Of a DNA stretch of 64,000 nt, positions 46,032 through 55,502 are shown one piece after another. Source of the DNA: Natrinema salifodinae. Its GTDB lineage: Archaea > Halobacteriota > Halobacteria > Halobacteriales > Natrialbaceae. The translations under genes were made by a program, and so were the position numbers. The notes beneath the pieces were generated by a model. The model did not search any database and was not told where the DNA came from. It saw only the letters and a list, made by a program, of their open reading frames with translations. The stretch lies in NCBI RefSeq assembly GCF_900110455.1, contig NZ_FOIS01000002.1, positions 248,001 through 312,000 on the forward strand. The letters are read 5' to 3'. Numbering within the stretch: the first letter of the stretch is position 1; the number at the start of each line of letters is the position of its first letter.

Positions 46032-47345
46032 TCAGATCCCGGCAGGGAGGTCGGATCCCTCCAGCGCGCCCCGGACATCCTCGGGCGCGGCGTCGAACCG
46101 GTCGACCGGTTCGAGTACGTTGCTCTCCCACTCGTCGGAGTAACTGACCTCGCCCCAGATGGACGCGACCGTCGCCTGGTTGGTCTCCTCGTTGAACGCG
46201 TACTCGCCGACCGGGCCCGAGTGGTCCATCCCGGTGAACTCGTCGACGAGGTCATCGGCGTCGGTGCCGCCGGTCGACTCGATGGCCTCCTTGTAGAGGT
46301 AGACCGCGCGGTAAGCGCCCTCGGCGTTGTACGTCGGCAACGTGTCGTACTCCTCGACGTAGGTCTCACGGAAGGTGGTGTTCTCCTCGCTGTCGGGAAC
46401 GAACGGATCGTAGCGGGTGGAGGCCCGCGCGCCCTCCGGAATCGGATCGCCGTCGGCCGGCAGGTCGGTCCCCATCCCGACGCTGATCAGCGTGTGATCG
46501 ATCTGGTCGAACCAGCCGGCGTTCTCCGCCTGACCGAGGAACGTCGTCAGGTCGGAGCCCCACAGCGGCGTGACCACGGCGTCGGGCTCGGCGTCGAGGA
46601 TCGAACTGATGTACGGCGCGTAGTCGTTCGTCTCGAGGGCGGGGAACTGCTCGGCCGTGAACTCGGCGTCGACGCCCAACCCCTCGGCGAACGCCTGGAA
46701 GTAGTCCCAGGTCTCATAGCCGAACGCGTAGTCTGGACCGATCGTCGCCCACTCGGTCGCGTCGAGTTCCGACGCCACCCGCGCGGCGCCGTACATGTCG
46801 TGGGCGACGGTGTTCGAACAGCGGAAGACGTAATCGTTCCCGACCGACTCCTCGTGTTCGCCCTCCGGCGACGTGACGAACGGCGTCGCCGCGTGCGTGA
46901 TCATCAGCGGCAACTGGTACTGGGCGACCCGGGGCGCGACGTTCTTCGCGATCCCGCTGCTGTCGAGTCCGAACAGACCGTCCACGTTTTCCTCCTCGAC
47001 CAGGCTCGTCATCTGCTGCATCGCCGTGTTGGAGTCGGCCTCCGTGTCGCGGACGATGATCTCGACGTCGTCGCCGTCGATCCCGCCGTTGTCGTTGATC
47101 TCGTCGACGGCGAGTTCGAATCCTCGTTCGGCCTCCTCGCCGTACAGCGAGGCGAATCCGGACCGAATGTACATCGCGCCCAGAGTGACGCCATCGCCGC
47201 CCCCACCGCCGAGACAGCCGGCGATCGACGCCAGGCCGGCGCCGGCGGTCGCCGTCTTCAGGAACGTTCGTCGATCGTAGTCGCGTCCGCGGTCCGCGTT
47301 GATACCGCTCGACCTTCCCTCTGCGTTATTGTCAACCACAGTCAA
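46032..47345 (-). CDS. ABC transporter substrate-binding lipoprotein (Tat-exported)
   Basis: A 437-residue solute-binding protein of the branched-chain amino-acid type (Periplasmic_binding_6). The N-terminus has a twin-arginine signal, DRRTFLKTATAG, then a lipobox LASIAGC whose Cys becomes the lipid anchor, so it is exported folded by Tat and held on the outside. The start is a TTG at 47345 or a GTG at 47339; a TATAAAT box at 47371-47393 suits a leaderless start here. It heads an operon with permeases, ATPases, an acyl-CoA ligase and an SDR. Confidence 0.92.
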   Translation of the reverse strand: MTVVDNNAEGRSSGINADRGRDYDRRTFLKTATAGAGLASIAGCLGGGGGDGVTLGAMYIRSGFASLYGEEAERGFELAVDEINDNGGIDGDDVEIIVRDTEADSNTAMQQMTSLVEEENVDGLFGLDSSGIAKNVAPRVAQYQLPLMITHAATPFVTSPEGEHEESVGNDYVFRCSNTVAHDMYGAARVASELDATEWATIGPDYAFGYETWDYFQAFAEGLGVDAEFTAEQFPALETNDYAPYISSILDAEPDAVVTPLWGSDLTTFLGQAENAGWFDQIDHTLISVGMGTDLPADGDPIPEGARASTRYDPFVPDSEENTTFRETYVEEYDTLPTYNAEGAYRAVYLYKEAIESTGGTDADDLVDEFTGMDHSGPVGEYAFNEETNQATVASIWGEVSYSDEWESNVLEPVDRFDAAPEDVRGALEGSDLPAGI

Positions 47346-47711
47346 CCACGGGCAGTACTGTGTAATGCGAATTTATAAACATGATGTATAAATTCCGATA
47401 TATATCTGGCTGACTAACTCGGTGTCGTCCTGATACCGACCTGAAGTCACGGAACGTAGCTATTGCGGATACGCCTGCCCAAAGTCCCGTTCTAGCTCGG
47501 AATTTCCGCGCGGACGGCGAGAGCCGTTCCGACGTTTCGATCGCGGTCCGATGGGGTAGCCCGGTAGAAACGGCGACGAAGGCTGTCAGATAACCAATCG
47601 GAATCCGGGAGAGATAGCGTCGGAACCGACCGGTTTCGGACGGTCTATGAATTATCAGAAATGGTAATCGGCGGATGAATTTTTTGAGGGGTGAGAGTCA
47701 GGGTGAGTGCA
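47346..47711. other. Divergent intergenic region between ABC operon and pilus operon
   Basis: 366 bases that carry both promoters. At the left end is the inverted AT-rich motif for the ABC operon (47371-47393) with TATATATC just after. The rest is ordinary GC sequence until GAATTTTTTGAG (47677-47688) before the pilus ATPase gene. No coding frame or RNA is convincing. Confidence 0.55.
47371..47393 (-). promoter_or_regulatory. Promoter of ABC operon with inverted repeat
   Basis: ATTTATA (47371-47377) and TATAAAT (47387-47393) are exact inverted copies with nine bases between them. The proximal one is 26-32 bases before the start codon of the binding-protein gene, the right place for its TATA box; the distal one may be part of an operator. 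Confidence 0.6.
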
Positions 47712-50700
47712 ATGGCTATTGACGAGGCCGACCAGTCGGATGCCGGGGACTTCTCTGAGGGGGAGGCATCCGACGCTGCGTCGGAGGACGAGCGGTCCCA
47801 CGAGTCGGGCGCGGACCCGGGTCCGGTATTGAACGCCGGCGCCCGCGTCGGCGAGTACACGTGGGAGGAGTTCATGGACGAGTACGGGCACGGGGACGAA
47901 GTGTCCGTCCTCTACCCCGACGAGGAACGCACCGACGCGGACGACCAGCTCGGACTCGACACCGACGAAGATGTCGGTCCGACGGTCCCGAGCGGCGACG
48001 ACTGGGACCGGGTCGAGTTCGATCCGGAAGCGTATCTCGGCCACCACCCGGACGATCTCACGGAGGACGTGCTGCCGACCGCCGGCGACAACGCCGAGAC
48101 GCTCTGGGACACCTTCCTCGAGTACGTCGACCCCGAGACGACCCCGGTCGTCAAGGACACCTGGACCTGGGAGCACTACAAGTGGGAATACTACTACGAG
48201 GACGACGGCAGCCGCCCGCGCGATTCTGACGGCGAGATCGTCCGCCACGACGAGGAGGAGGCGCTGGGGTTCGATCCCGACACGCTCGAACAGCGGCTCG
48301 CGGCGGGCAACGACGCGGCCCTCGAACTCGACGAGATCGTCGAGGAACGAACCGTCAATGTCCAGGACGACATCGACGAGGACGAGTTCTTCTCGACGGC
48401 CGCCGGAAACACCACCGTCTCCAACCGCTACGACCTCGAGAAAGCAGTGCCCCTCGAGAAGAAGACCCACTTCCGCGAGGTCGAGCGCTACTGGGTCAAC
48501 AAGCCCTACGCCTACGTCGTCATCTTCCACTCCGAGAAGGAAAACGAGAAGAAGTACTACCTGATCGAGCCCTACCAGAACGAGATCGAGACGGAACTTC
48601 AGGAGTTCCTCTCGGGGAAACTCAGGACCGCGATCAAGTACTCCGAGGACGGCATCAAGGAGAAAGCGACCGAGGACGGCCGACGGTCGGTCATCGAAGA
48701 CGAGACCCGCAAGCTACTCCGACGGTACGATCTCTTCGAGGCGACCGCCGCCGACGAATCCGAGAGCATCGTCGAACGCCTCCGGGGACTCCTCGACGAC
48801 GAGGACGTCGACCTCGAGGACGCCGGCCCGAGTCAACTCGAGGGGATCGAGGTCCGTCCGGAACCGGCTATCCTCGAAGACGATCCGGACACGCTGAGCG
48901 AGTATCAGGTCGAGAAGCTCCTCTATGCGCTCAAACGCAACTTCATCGGCTACGAGCGTATCGACGGCATCAAACACGACATCAACGTCGAGGACATCTC
49001 CTGTGACGGGTACAACTCGCCGGTCTTCGTCTACCACTCCGAGTACGAACAGATCATCTCGAACGTCTACCACGGCGAGGACGAACTCGACGACTTCGTC
49101 GTCAAACTCGCCCAGCGCTCCGGGAAAGGGATCAGTAAACGGCTCCCGCAGGTCGACGCGACGCTGCCCGACGGCTCGCGCGCACAGCTCACCCTCGGCG
49201 AGGAAGTCTCCGACCACGGGACCAACTACACGATCCGCCAGTTCAAGGACGTCCCCTTCACCCCGATCGACCTCATCAACTGGAACACCTTCAGCCTGGA
49301 CGAGATGGCGTTCCTCTGGCTCGCCATCGAGAACCACAAGAGCCTGATCTTCGCCGGGGGTACCGCGTCCGGGAAGACGACCTCGCTGAACGCCGTCTCG
49401 CTGTTCATCCCCTCGAGCGCGAAGATCGTCTCGATCGAGGACACCCGCGAGGTCGAACTCCCCCAGCGCAACTGGATCGCCAGCGTTACGCGCCCCTCGT
49501 TCTCCGACGACGAACAGGGCGACGTCGACGAGTTCGACCTGCTCGAGGCCGCGCTCCGCCAGCGACCCGACTACATCGTGATGGGCGAGATCCGCGGCGA
49601 GGAAGGTCGGACGCTGTTCCAGGTCATGTCGACCGGTCACACTACCTACACGACCTTCCACGCCGACTCCGTCGACGAGGTTCTCAAACGGTTCACCACG
49701 GACCCGATCAATGTCTCGAAGACGATGTTCACGGCGCTGGACCTGGTCTCGATCCAGACCCAGACGCGGGTTCAGGGCCGGAAGGTCCGCCGGAACAAGT
49801 CCCTGACCGAAATCAACCACTACGAGGCCGAACACGACGAGATCAACGTTCAGGACGTCTACCAGTGGCAGGCCGAGACCGACGAGTACCTCAAGATGGG
49901 GGACTCGAACACCTTAGAGGAGATCCAGTTCGACCGCGGGTGGAGCAAGGAGAAGCTCGAAGAGGAGCTGTTCAAGCGCGAGGTCATCCTCGCCTACCTC
50001 ATTAAGAACGGGCTGAACACGTACACCCAGGTCGCCGCGACGATCCAGGCCTTCATCAACGACCCCGACACCATCCTTACGCTCATCGCGAACGGACAGC
50101 TCGAGGACAGCCTCGAGGACCTCCGCGAGATGGAGAGCGTCCTGATCGATGTCGATCAGGAGAAAGAGGAACTCGTCCCCCGCCCCGAGGCGACCGACGA
50201 GACGTACAACCTCTCGATGGACCTCTTGGAGCGGGCCGAGGAGTCGCTGTTCGAGGAGTACCGCGGCAAGGTTCCCAGCGGCCTGGCGAGCGTGCTCAGC
50301 GGCGTCGAAGAAGCGACGAACAAAATCGAAGTCGACGGCACGGACGCCGAGGAGTTCGACTTCGCCGGCGATCTCGACCAGGCGGTCGAGGAGACGGAGT
50401 GGGAACTCGGCGACGGCGCGACCGAGTTCGCGGCCGACGACGGGTCCGGAGCCGCCGGTGACGACGCGGAACCGGCGTGGCTCAACGACGACACCGGGTT
50501 CGATATCGATGGCGATAACGCGGACACCGCCGACGCGGCGACCGCGGAGGCCGGCTCCGGAGCGAGCGCCGAGACGGCCGCGTCCCCGGACGCGGATTCG
50601 GAGCTTCCGGTAGCCGTCGACTCGGATGCTGACGCCGCGGACGCCGCGAACGCCGCGAACTCCAATTCCGCTGACGGCGGGAGTGGTGTGTCGTCGACCA

Positions 50701-51767
50701 CGAGTACGGAGTCGAGCGAGAGCCGGTCCGTCGACGCAGAGGACGAGAGTGAGAGCCCTGAACGGTCCGCACAGTCTACACGGTCCGCGGATTCGACCGC
50801 GACCGCAGCCGGGTCCGAATCCGAACCAACCGGATCGACGGTCTTCCCCGGCGACGACACCGAGGACGAGGATCTGGGTGGCCTGTTCGACGATATGGGC
50901 GAGACGATCGACGAGCTCGAGGAGCCGACCCAGCCCGACCAGGCGGACGGCGACGGGGCGGCGACCGATTCCGATCCCGACGCGGTGTTCGCGCAGGACG
51001 ATCTCGATTCGATCTTCGACCCGGATTCCGACGGGTCCGAGTCCGCGGCCGATTCCGGTGACGAAGTCGACGACGGCGAGTCGACGACCGTAAGCGAGCG
51101 GGACCAGGCGCCGACGATCGAACTCGACGACGAGTCGGTGTCGGAGTCGACGGCTGCAGCCGCGGAGTCGACCGCGGACGCCGACGAGCCGGAATCGGGT
51201 GCGGACGAGCCGGAGTCGAGCGCTGACGTGGACGAGTCCGAGACGGACGCGACTGCGGAAACCGGAGCCGGTCGGTCGGAGAAGACGATCAGTATCGACG
51301 TCCCGGACGTCGAAAACGAGAGCGAGGACGCGGACGTGGACGGCGACCAGGCGACGGGCGAGACGACGACGGAACCGACGGAGAACACCGACGACGACCC
51401 TGAATCCCCCACGATCGAACTCGACAACGGTGCCGGTTCGACGGATCCGCCGGACGCTTCCGACGGCGGATCAGCGGCTGGGAGCGAGTCTCCGAGCGGT
51501 AACGAACCAACACCCGAAGCGTCGTCGACGGCCGACGAGGACGAGACCGAACTCGAGACCGACGATTCGATATTCGGCGACGAATCGGGGACGGTCTTCA
51601 GCGACGATGACGAAGACGATGCGGCCGACGATGATGGGTCGCTGTTCGACGAGCGTGACGCGGACGACGAGGAATCGATCTTCAGAGACGACGGTGACGC
51701 CGAACGAACGGACGGCAACACCGGCATCTTCGACACCGACGGGGACGACGAGGGCGACGACGCATGA
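47712..51767 (+). CDS. pilB3: Type IV pilus assembly ATPase, PilB3-like, with long acidic tail
   Basis: A 1351-residue secretion ATPase. Residues 1-330 are an acidic N-terminal region including EYTWEEFMDEYGHGDEVSVL (about residues 47-66), then a helical N1 domain. The RecA-like motor is at about 480-800: Walker A GGTASGKTT (near 548), Walker B PDYIVMGEIRGEE (near 618) and the His box STGHTTYTTFHADS. From about 890 to the end lies a low-complexity Asp/Glu/Ser/Ala tail of some 460 residues that should be disordered. It is followed at a four-base overlap by the PilC-like platform and five pilin-like genes, which fits a PilB3-PilC3 pilus rather than an archaellum. The ATG at 47712 has a purine-rich stretch before it. 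Confidence 0.87.
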   Translation: MAIDEADQSDAGDFSEGEASDAASEDERSHESGADPGPVLNAGARVGEYTWEEFMDEYGHGDEVSVLYPDEERTDADDQLGLDTDEDVGPTVPSGDDWDRVEFDPEAYLGHHPDDLTEDVLPTAGDNAETLWDTFLEYVDPETTPVVKDTWTWEHYKWEYYYEDDGSRPRDSDGEIVRHDEEEALGFDPDTLEQRLAAGNDAALELDEIVEERTVNVQDDIDEDEFFSTAAGNTTVSNRYDLEKAVPLEKKTHFREVERYWVNKPYAYVVIFHSEKENEKKYYLIEPYQNEIETELQEFLSGKLRTAIKYSEDGIKEKATEDGRRSVIEDETRKLLRRYDLFEATAADESESIVERLRGLLDDEDVDLEDAGPSQLEGIEVRPEPAILEDDPDTLSEYQVEKLLYALKRNFIGYERIDGIKHDINVEDISCDGYNSPVFVYHSEYEQIISNVYHGEDELDDFVVKLAQRSGKGISKRLPQVDATLPDGSRAQLTLGEEVSDHGTNYTIRQFKDVPFTPIDLINWNTFSLDEMAFLWLAIENHKSLIFAGGTASGKTTSLNAVSLFIPSSAKIVSIEDTREVELPQRNWIASVTRPSFSDDEQGDVDEFDLLEAALRQRPDYIVMGEIRGEEGRTLFQVMSTGHTTYTTFHADSVDEVLKRFTTDPINVSKTMFTALDLVSIQTQTRVQGRKVRRNKSLTEINHYEAEHDEINVQDVYQWQAETDEYLKMGDSNTLEEIQFDRGWSKEKLEEELFKREVILAYLIKNGLNTYTQVAATIQAFINDPDTILTLIANGQLEDSLEDLREMESVLIDVDQEKEELVPRPEATDETYNLSMDLLERAEESLFEEYRGKVPSGLASVLSGVEEATNKIEVDGTDAEEFDFAGDLDQAVEETEWELGDGATEFAADDGSGAAGDDAEPAWLNDDTGFDIDGDNADTADAATAEAGSGASAETAASPDADSELPVAVDSDADAADAANAANSNSADGGSGVSSTTSTESSESRSVDAEDESESPERSAQSTRSADSTATAAGSESEPTGSTVFPGDDTEDEDLGGLFDDMGETIDELEEPTQPDQADGDGAATDSDPDAVFAQDDLDSIFDPDSDGSESAADSGDEVDDGESTTVSERDQAPTIELDDESVSESTAAAAESTADADEPESGADEPESSADVDESETDATAETGAGRSEKTISIDVPDVENESEDADVDGDQATGETTTEPTENTDDDPESPTIELDNGAGSTDPPDASDGGSAAGSESPSGNEPTPEASSTADEDETELETDDSIFGDESGTVFSDDDEDDAADDDGSLFDERDADDEESIFRDDGDAERTDGNTGIFDTDGDDEGDDA

Positions 51768-53845
51768 GCCTGCAAACTGACGACGGCGGTTCGGGAATGT
51801 CGGCCAGCTCCGATGCGCTGGGCGACCGATTCTATCCCCTATACGATCGGCTGTTCAGTGAGGACAGCGAGTTCGTCGCCGACGTCGAGACCAAGCTCGC
51901 CCAGGGTCGGATGACCGACACGGTCGAACTCTACCTCTCCCGGGCGATCGGTGTCGGCTTCATCAGCGGGCTGTGTCTCTGGCTGCTCGGATTGATGCTC
52001 GGGTACGGGCTCTTCGCGCTCGGCATCCTCGAGAACGACACGTTGATCGGCATCCCGGTCGGCCACGGGTTGCTTCTCGAGATCGTCGAACTGCTGCGCG
52101 TTCCGGCGATCGTTCTCTTCACCGGACTCATATTCGGTTCGATCGGCTTCGCGATCGGCTTCGGCTCGCTGGTCGCGATTCCCTACTCGCGCGCGTCCAC
52201 CCGCAAGCGTGAGATCAACATGCTGTTGACCGACTCGGTCTCGTTCATGTACGCCCTGTCGGTCGGCGGCCTGAACCAACTCGAGATCATCGAGGCGATG
52301 GCCCAGGCCGACGATACCTACGGCGAGGTGGCCAAGGAGTTCCAGAGCATCGTCAAGGAGACCGAGTACTTCGACATCGACTACCGGACGGCTATCCGAA
52401 AACAAGCTCTCGAGACGCCCAGCGACGACCTCTCGCAGTTTCTGACCGACATGCTCTCGATCGTTAACAGCGGCGGTGACATGGAGAGTTTCCTCGAGGA
52501 TAAGAAGGAAAAGCACATGCGGACTGCGAAGCAGGAACAGGAACTCACCCTCGAGACGCTCGAGTTGTTCGGCGAGATGTACATGACGCTGTCGCTGTTC
52601 CCCCTGCTTTTGATCATCATCATGGTCATCATGCAGATGATTCCGAACGCCGGCGTCGATGACCAGATGCTCTACATGACCGTCTACGCGCTGATCCCGA
52701 TGATCGGCGTGGGCTTCATCGTGATGGTCTCGACGGTCAAGCACGACGAACCGGGCGACGGCTATCTTTCGATGGGCGATGGCGACGGTGACGAGCGCCA
52801 GAGCGGAAACAGCCAGAAACAGGGACTACTGAGTCTCGGTCTCGTCGAGCAGTTCACCGGCGATCGAAGCGTCTTCGACCGAATCAAAAAGCGCGAGGGG
52901 ACCTACGAGACGGTACAGGTACTAACGAAGCCGCACATCTTCTTCCGTGATCACCCGCTGATCACGTTCGCGGTGACGGTCCCCCTGGCACTGGTCATCG
53001 TCGTAACGGCCATGGTCAACGGCGCGGCCCCAACGTCGTGGGACCAACTCCTCGACCGGCCGATCTGGGGGACGTTCGTCTACGTCTACCTCCCGCTGTA
53101 CGTCACGGGGATCCCCCTGTCCATCTTCCGCGAGTGGAACGTCCGCCACAGGAACGCCGTGCTCAACAACCTCTCGGAGAACCTGCGCAAACTTTCGAGT
53201 TCGAACGATACTGGGCTGACGCTGCTCGAATCGCTTAAAGCGGTGTCCGATACTACGAACGGGACGTTACCGCGCGAATTCGAGATGATGTACACGAAGG
53301 TCAACTACGGGATGAGCCTGAAGGAGGCGCTCATCGAGTTTAATAACAAGTACCATATTCCGCGACTCGCCCGGACGACGCGCCTGATCACGGAGGCCCA
53401 GGAGGCCTCGAACCAGATCTCGAGCGTGCTGCGGACGGCCGCTCACGCCAGCGAGAATCACGACGACATCGAGCGCGAACGCAAGTCCCGAACCCGAATG
53501 CAGATCGTGATCATCATCATGACCTTCATGACGGTCCTGGCGGTGATTGCGATCCTCAAGACGCAGTTCATCGATACGATGGCCGGCCTCGAGACCAGCG
53601 GTGGCTCCAAGGCCGGCGGTGGCGGCGCCGGCGGCGGTGGCGCAGGCGGTCTCGACGGTGCCAACCTCAGCGAGAACATCGACGTCGACATGCTGTCGGT
53701 GTTGTTCTTCCACGCGGTGACGCTGCAGGGGATCATCTCCGGATTCATCTGCGGCTACATCCGCGACGCCGACCTGTTGAGCGGGTTGAAGTACGCGGTC
53801 GGACTGGCCTCGGTCGCGCTTATCGGCTGGACGCTGGTGGCCTGA
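51764..53845 (+). CDS. pilC3: Type IV pilus membrane platform protein, PilC3-like
   Basis: A 693-residue T2SSF/FlaJ-family protein with about nine membrane helices in two groups. Two GspF-like cytoplasmic domains (near 150-270, MLLTDSVSFMYALSVGGLNQ, and near 460-580, NLRKLSSSNDTGLTLLESLK) suggest the duplicated fold. A Gly-rich loop (SGGSKAGGGGAGGGGAGG, near residues 612-630) separates the last two helices. It is the inner-membrane core on which the ATPase drives pilin assembly. Starts within the ATPase stop codon region (ATGA). Confidence 0.87.
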   Translation: MSLQTDDGGSGMSASSDALGDRFYPLYDRLFSEDSEFVADVETKLAQGRMTDTVELYLSRAIGVGFISGLCLWLLGLMLGYGLFALGILENDTLIGIPVGHGLLLEIVELLRVPAIVLFTGLIFGSIGFAIGFGSLVAIPYSRASTRKREINMLLTDSVSFMYALSVGGLNQLEIIEAMAQADDTYGEVAKEFQSIVKETEYFDIDYRTAIRKQALETPSDDLSQFLTDMLSIVNSGGDMESFLEDKKEKHMRTAKQEQELTLETLELFGEMYMTLSLFPLLLIIIMVIMQMIPNAGVDDQMLYMTVYALIPMIGVGFIVMVSTVKHDEPGDGYLSMGDGDGDERQSGNSQKQGLLSLGLVEQFTGDRSVFDRIKKREGTYETVQVLTKPHIFFRDHPLITFAVTVPLALVIVVTAMVNGAAPTSWDQLLDRPIWGTFVYVYLPLYVTGIPLSIFREWNVRHRNAVLNNLSENLRKLSSSNDTGLTLLESLKAVSDTTNGTLPREFEMMYTKVNYGMSLKEALIEFNNKYHIPRLARTTRLITEAQEASNQISSVLRTAAHASENHDDIERERKSRTRMQIVIIIMTFMTVLAVIAILKTQFIDTMAGLETSGGSKAGGGGAGGGGAGGLDGANLSENIDVDMLSVLFFHAVTLQGIISGFICGYIRDADLLSGLKYAVGLASVALIGWTLVA

Positions 53846-53846
53846 C

Positions 53847-54425
53847 ATGACCCGACAACGCACCGACGACGGAAGGCGAGTCGGAACCGGAACGCGCGCT
53901 CAGCGACCGCGGACGATCTCCGTCTCGCTGCGCGACCGGGGACAGACCACTCAGGACTTCGCCGTTGGCATCGGCGTCTTCCTGCTGGCGATCGCCTTCG
54001 TCTTCTCGTTTCTCCCGTCGCTCATCACACCGTTCGATTCCTCGGTCGGCGGAGCCGAGACGGCCCAGGCGGATCGGATCGCAGACCGGGTCGTTCACGA
54101 TCTCGAGACCGAGACGCAAAACGAGGTCAGCGTCAGCCGATTTGAAGACAACTACGTCAACGCTTCGGACTCGGACCTGATCGAACGGCTCGGTATTCGC
54201 GGCGATATCGACGAGGAACTCACATACGACCGTGTCAACGTTCGGATCGAGTCGATCAACGGCTCGGATACTGTCGCGAAGACCGACGGTCAAAAATTGG
54301 CTGCGGGATCCGAGTACGACAATCAATCGGCAGCGAGCGCGGCTCGTATCGTCACGCTCGACGATAAAAGCGATCTCGAGCCCGATGACCGGCCCGCATA
54401 TCGGCTCGTAGTGAGGGCCTGGTGA
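53847..54425 (+). CDS. Pilus-operon single-helix protein 1 (DUF7287-like)
   Basis: A 192-residue protein starting one base after the pilC3 stop. The Gly-Gln-rich junction RDRGQTTQDFAVGIGVFLLA then AFVFSFLPSL is a pilin-like membrane helix with few charges; the remainder is an extracytoplasmic, acidic domain. From memory it matches the haloarchaeal DUF7287 group always found beside PilB3/PilC3. Probably a minor pilin or assembly factor. No clear class III prepilin cleavage motif, so processing is uncertain. Confidence 0.75.
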   Translation: MTRQRTDDGRRVGTGTRAQRPRTISVSLRDRGQTTQDFAVGIGVFLLAIAFVFSFLPSLITPFDSSVGGAETAQADRIADRVVHDLETETQNEVSVSRFEDNYVNASDSDLIERLGIRGDIDEELTYDRVNVRIESINGSDTVAKTDGQKLAAGSEYDNQSAASAARIVTLDDKSDLEPDDRPAYRLVVRAW

Positions 54426-54429
54426 GACC

Positions 54430-55059
54430 ATGAAAGGAAATAAAGACCGCGGCCAGGCCTACACGCTCGAGGGTTTCATCGGGGCGATGGTCGTTCTGAT
54501 GGCCGTCCTGTTCGCGTTGCAGTCGGTCGTGATCACGCCGACGACGGGTGGCCTGGCCGACCGAACAGTGCAGACGCAGATCCAACAGGAAGCACAGGAC
54601 GCGCTGATCGTTTCGAACCAAGCGAACGGAAACCTCTCCAAAACGCTCCGGAACTGGAACGAGAGCACCGGATTCGAGGGCGCGGACCAACCGCCGGCAC
54701 CCGATGAGGGGAACGACGAGGAGAATCAAACCTACTCCGTGGACCGGTTTGCGAACGAATCCAAACTCGGATACGTCCTGAAGGAGCGGTTCGCTGAAAA
54801 CGGATGGAGCTACAACGTCGAACTCCACCCGGAAAAGGGTGAGAACCGAACGCTCGTCTATCAGGGTAGCCCGCCGTCGAGCGCGTTGACGGCGAGTTAT
54901 ACCGTTACGCTGTACGACAATCAGACGGTGACATCGGAGTGGTCAGATGAGCAGATCCAGAACGTGAGTGAGGAAAACCAGGCTATTCCCCGCGGATATG
55001 AGGATGAAACAGAGACACCACTGTACAACGTCGTTGAGGTTCGGGTGATCGTATGGTAG
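54430..55059 (+). CDS. Pilus-operon single-helix protein 2 (DUF7288-like)
   Basis: A 209-residue protein with an N-terminal anchor helix, RGQAYTLEGFIGAMVVLMAV then LFALQSVV, followed by a soluble acidic domain with Asn/Gln-rich parts (NRTLVYQGS, VTLYDNQTV). The pattern of RGQ followed by a helix recurs in three neighbours. I recall it as DUF7288. It begins five bases after the previous stop, so co-translation is likely. Confidence 0.72.
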   Translation: MKGNKDRGQAYTLEGFIGAMVVLMAVLFALQSVVITPTTGGLADRTVQTQIQQEAQDALIVSNQANGNLSKTLRNWNESTGFEGADQPPAPDEGNDEENQTYSVDRFANESKLGYVLKERFAENGWSYNVELHPEKGENRTLVYQGSPPSSALTASYTVTLYDNQTVTSEWSDEQIQNVSEENQAIPRGYEDETETPLYNVVEVRVIVW

Positions 55060-55502
55060 CTGATCGCAGCGAGCGCGGCCAGGTGATCCTCATCGGTGCG
55101 ATTGCACTCGCGTTCCTCATCCTCGGCGTCGTCGTCGTCTTCAACGGAGCCCTGTATACCGAGACGCTGGCGTCCGGTAGCACGAGCCAGAGCGCGAGTT
55201 CAGCGGATGTCGTGGAAAACGAGGTCGAGCAGAGCATCGGCTGTTTGCTCGAACAGATCAATCGTGAAACCGACGACAGTAACGCCGCGGGGTACGCCGC
55301 GGACAATATCTCGGTGTTCGACGATGCGTATCGAAATACGACGGCACAGTCGGCGCCTGTCGTCGTAACCATCACTGAAACCGATACAGAAGTGAACGAG
55401 GAGTCGAACATAACGCACTCTAACGTCACGATCACGTACGACTCGACCGAGCTCAGCTACGAGCAAACCCGAACCATCGAACCCGAACCGGGGTGTCCCT
55501 GA
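55053..55502 (+). CDS. Pilus-operon single-helix protein 3 (DUF7261-like)
   Basis: A 149-residue protein with anchor RSERGQVILIGAIALAFLIL then GVVVVFNGALYTETLAS and an external domain with a conserved Cys in EQSIGCLLEQIN. The gene overlaps the previous one by seven bases. It resembles DUF7261 from memory. Likely minor pilin-like subunit; function unproven. Confidence 0.72.
   Translation: MVADRSERGQVILIGAIALAFLILGVVVVFNGALYTETLASGSTSQSASSADVVENEVEQSIGCLLEQINRETDDSNAAGYAADNISVFDDAYRNTTAQSAPVVVTITETDTEVNEESNITHSNVTITYDSTELSYEQTRTIEPEPGCP

Noticed and set aside
47712-53845. Reading the ATPase and platform as archaellum ArlI and ArlJ
   Set aside because: None of the archaellum genes for ArlCDE, F, G or H is next to them, and the following five pilin-like genes fit a PilB3-PilC3 pilus, although a nearby che operon makes the other idea tempting.
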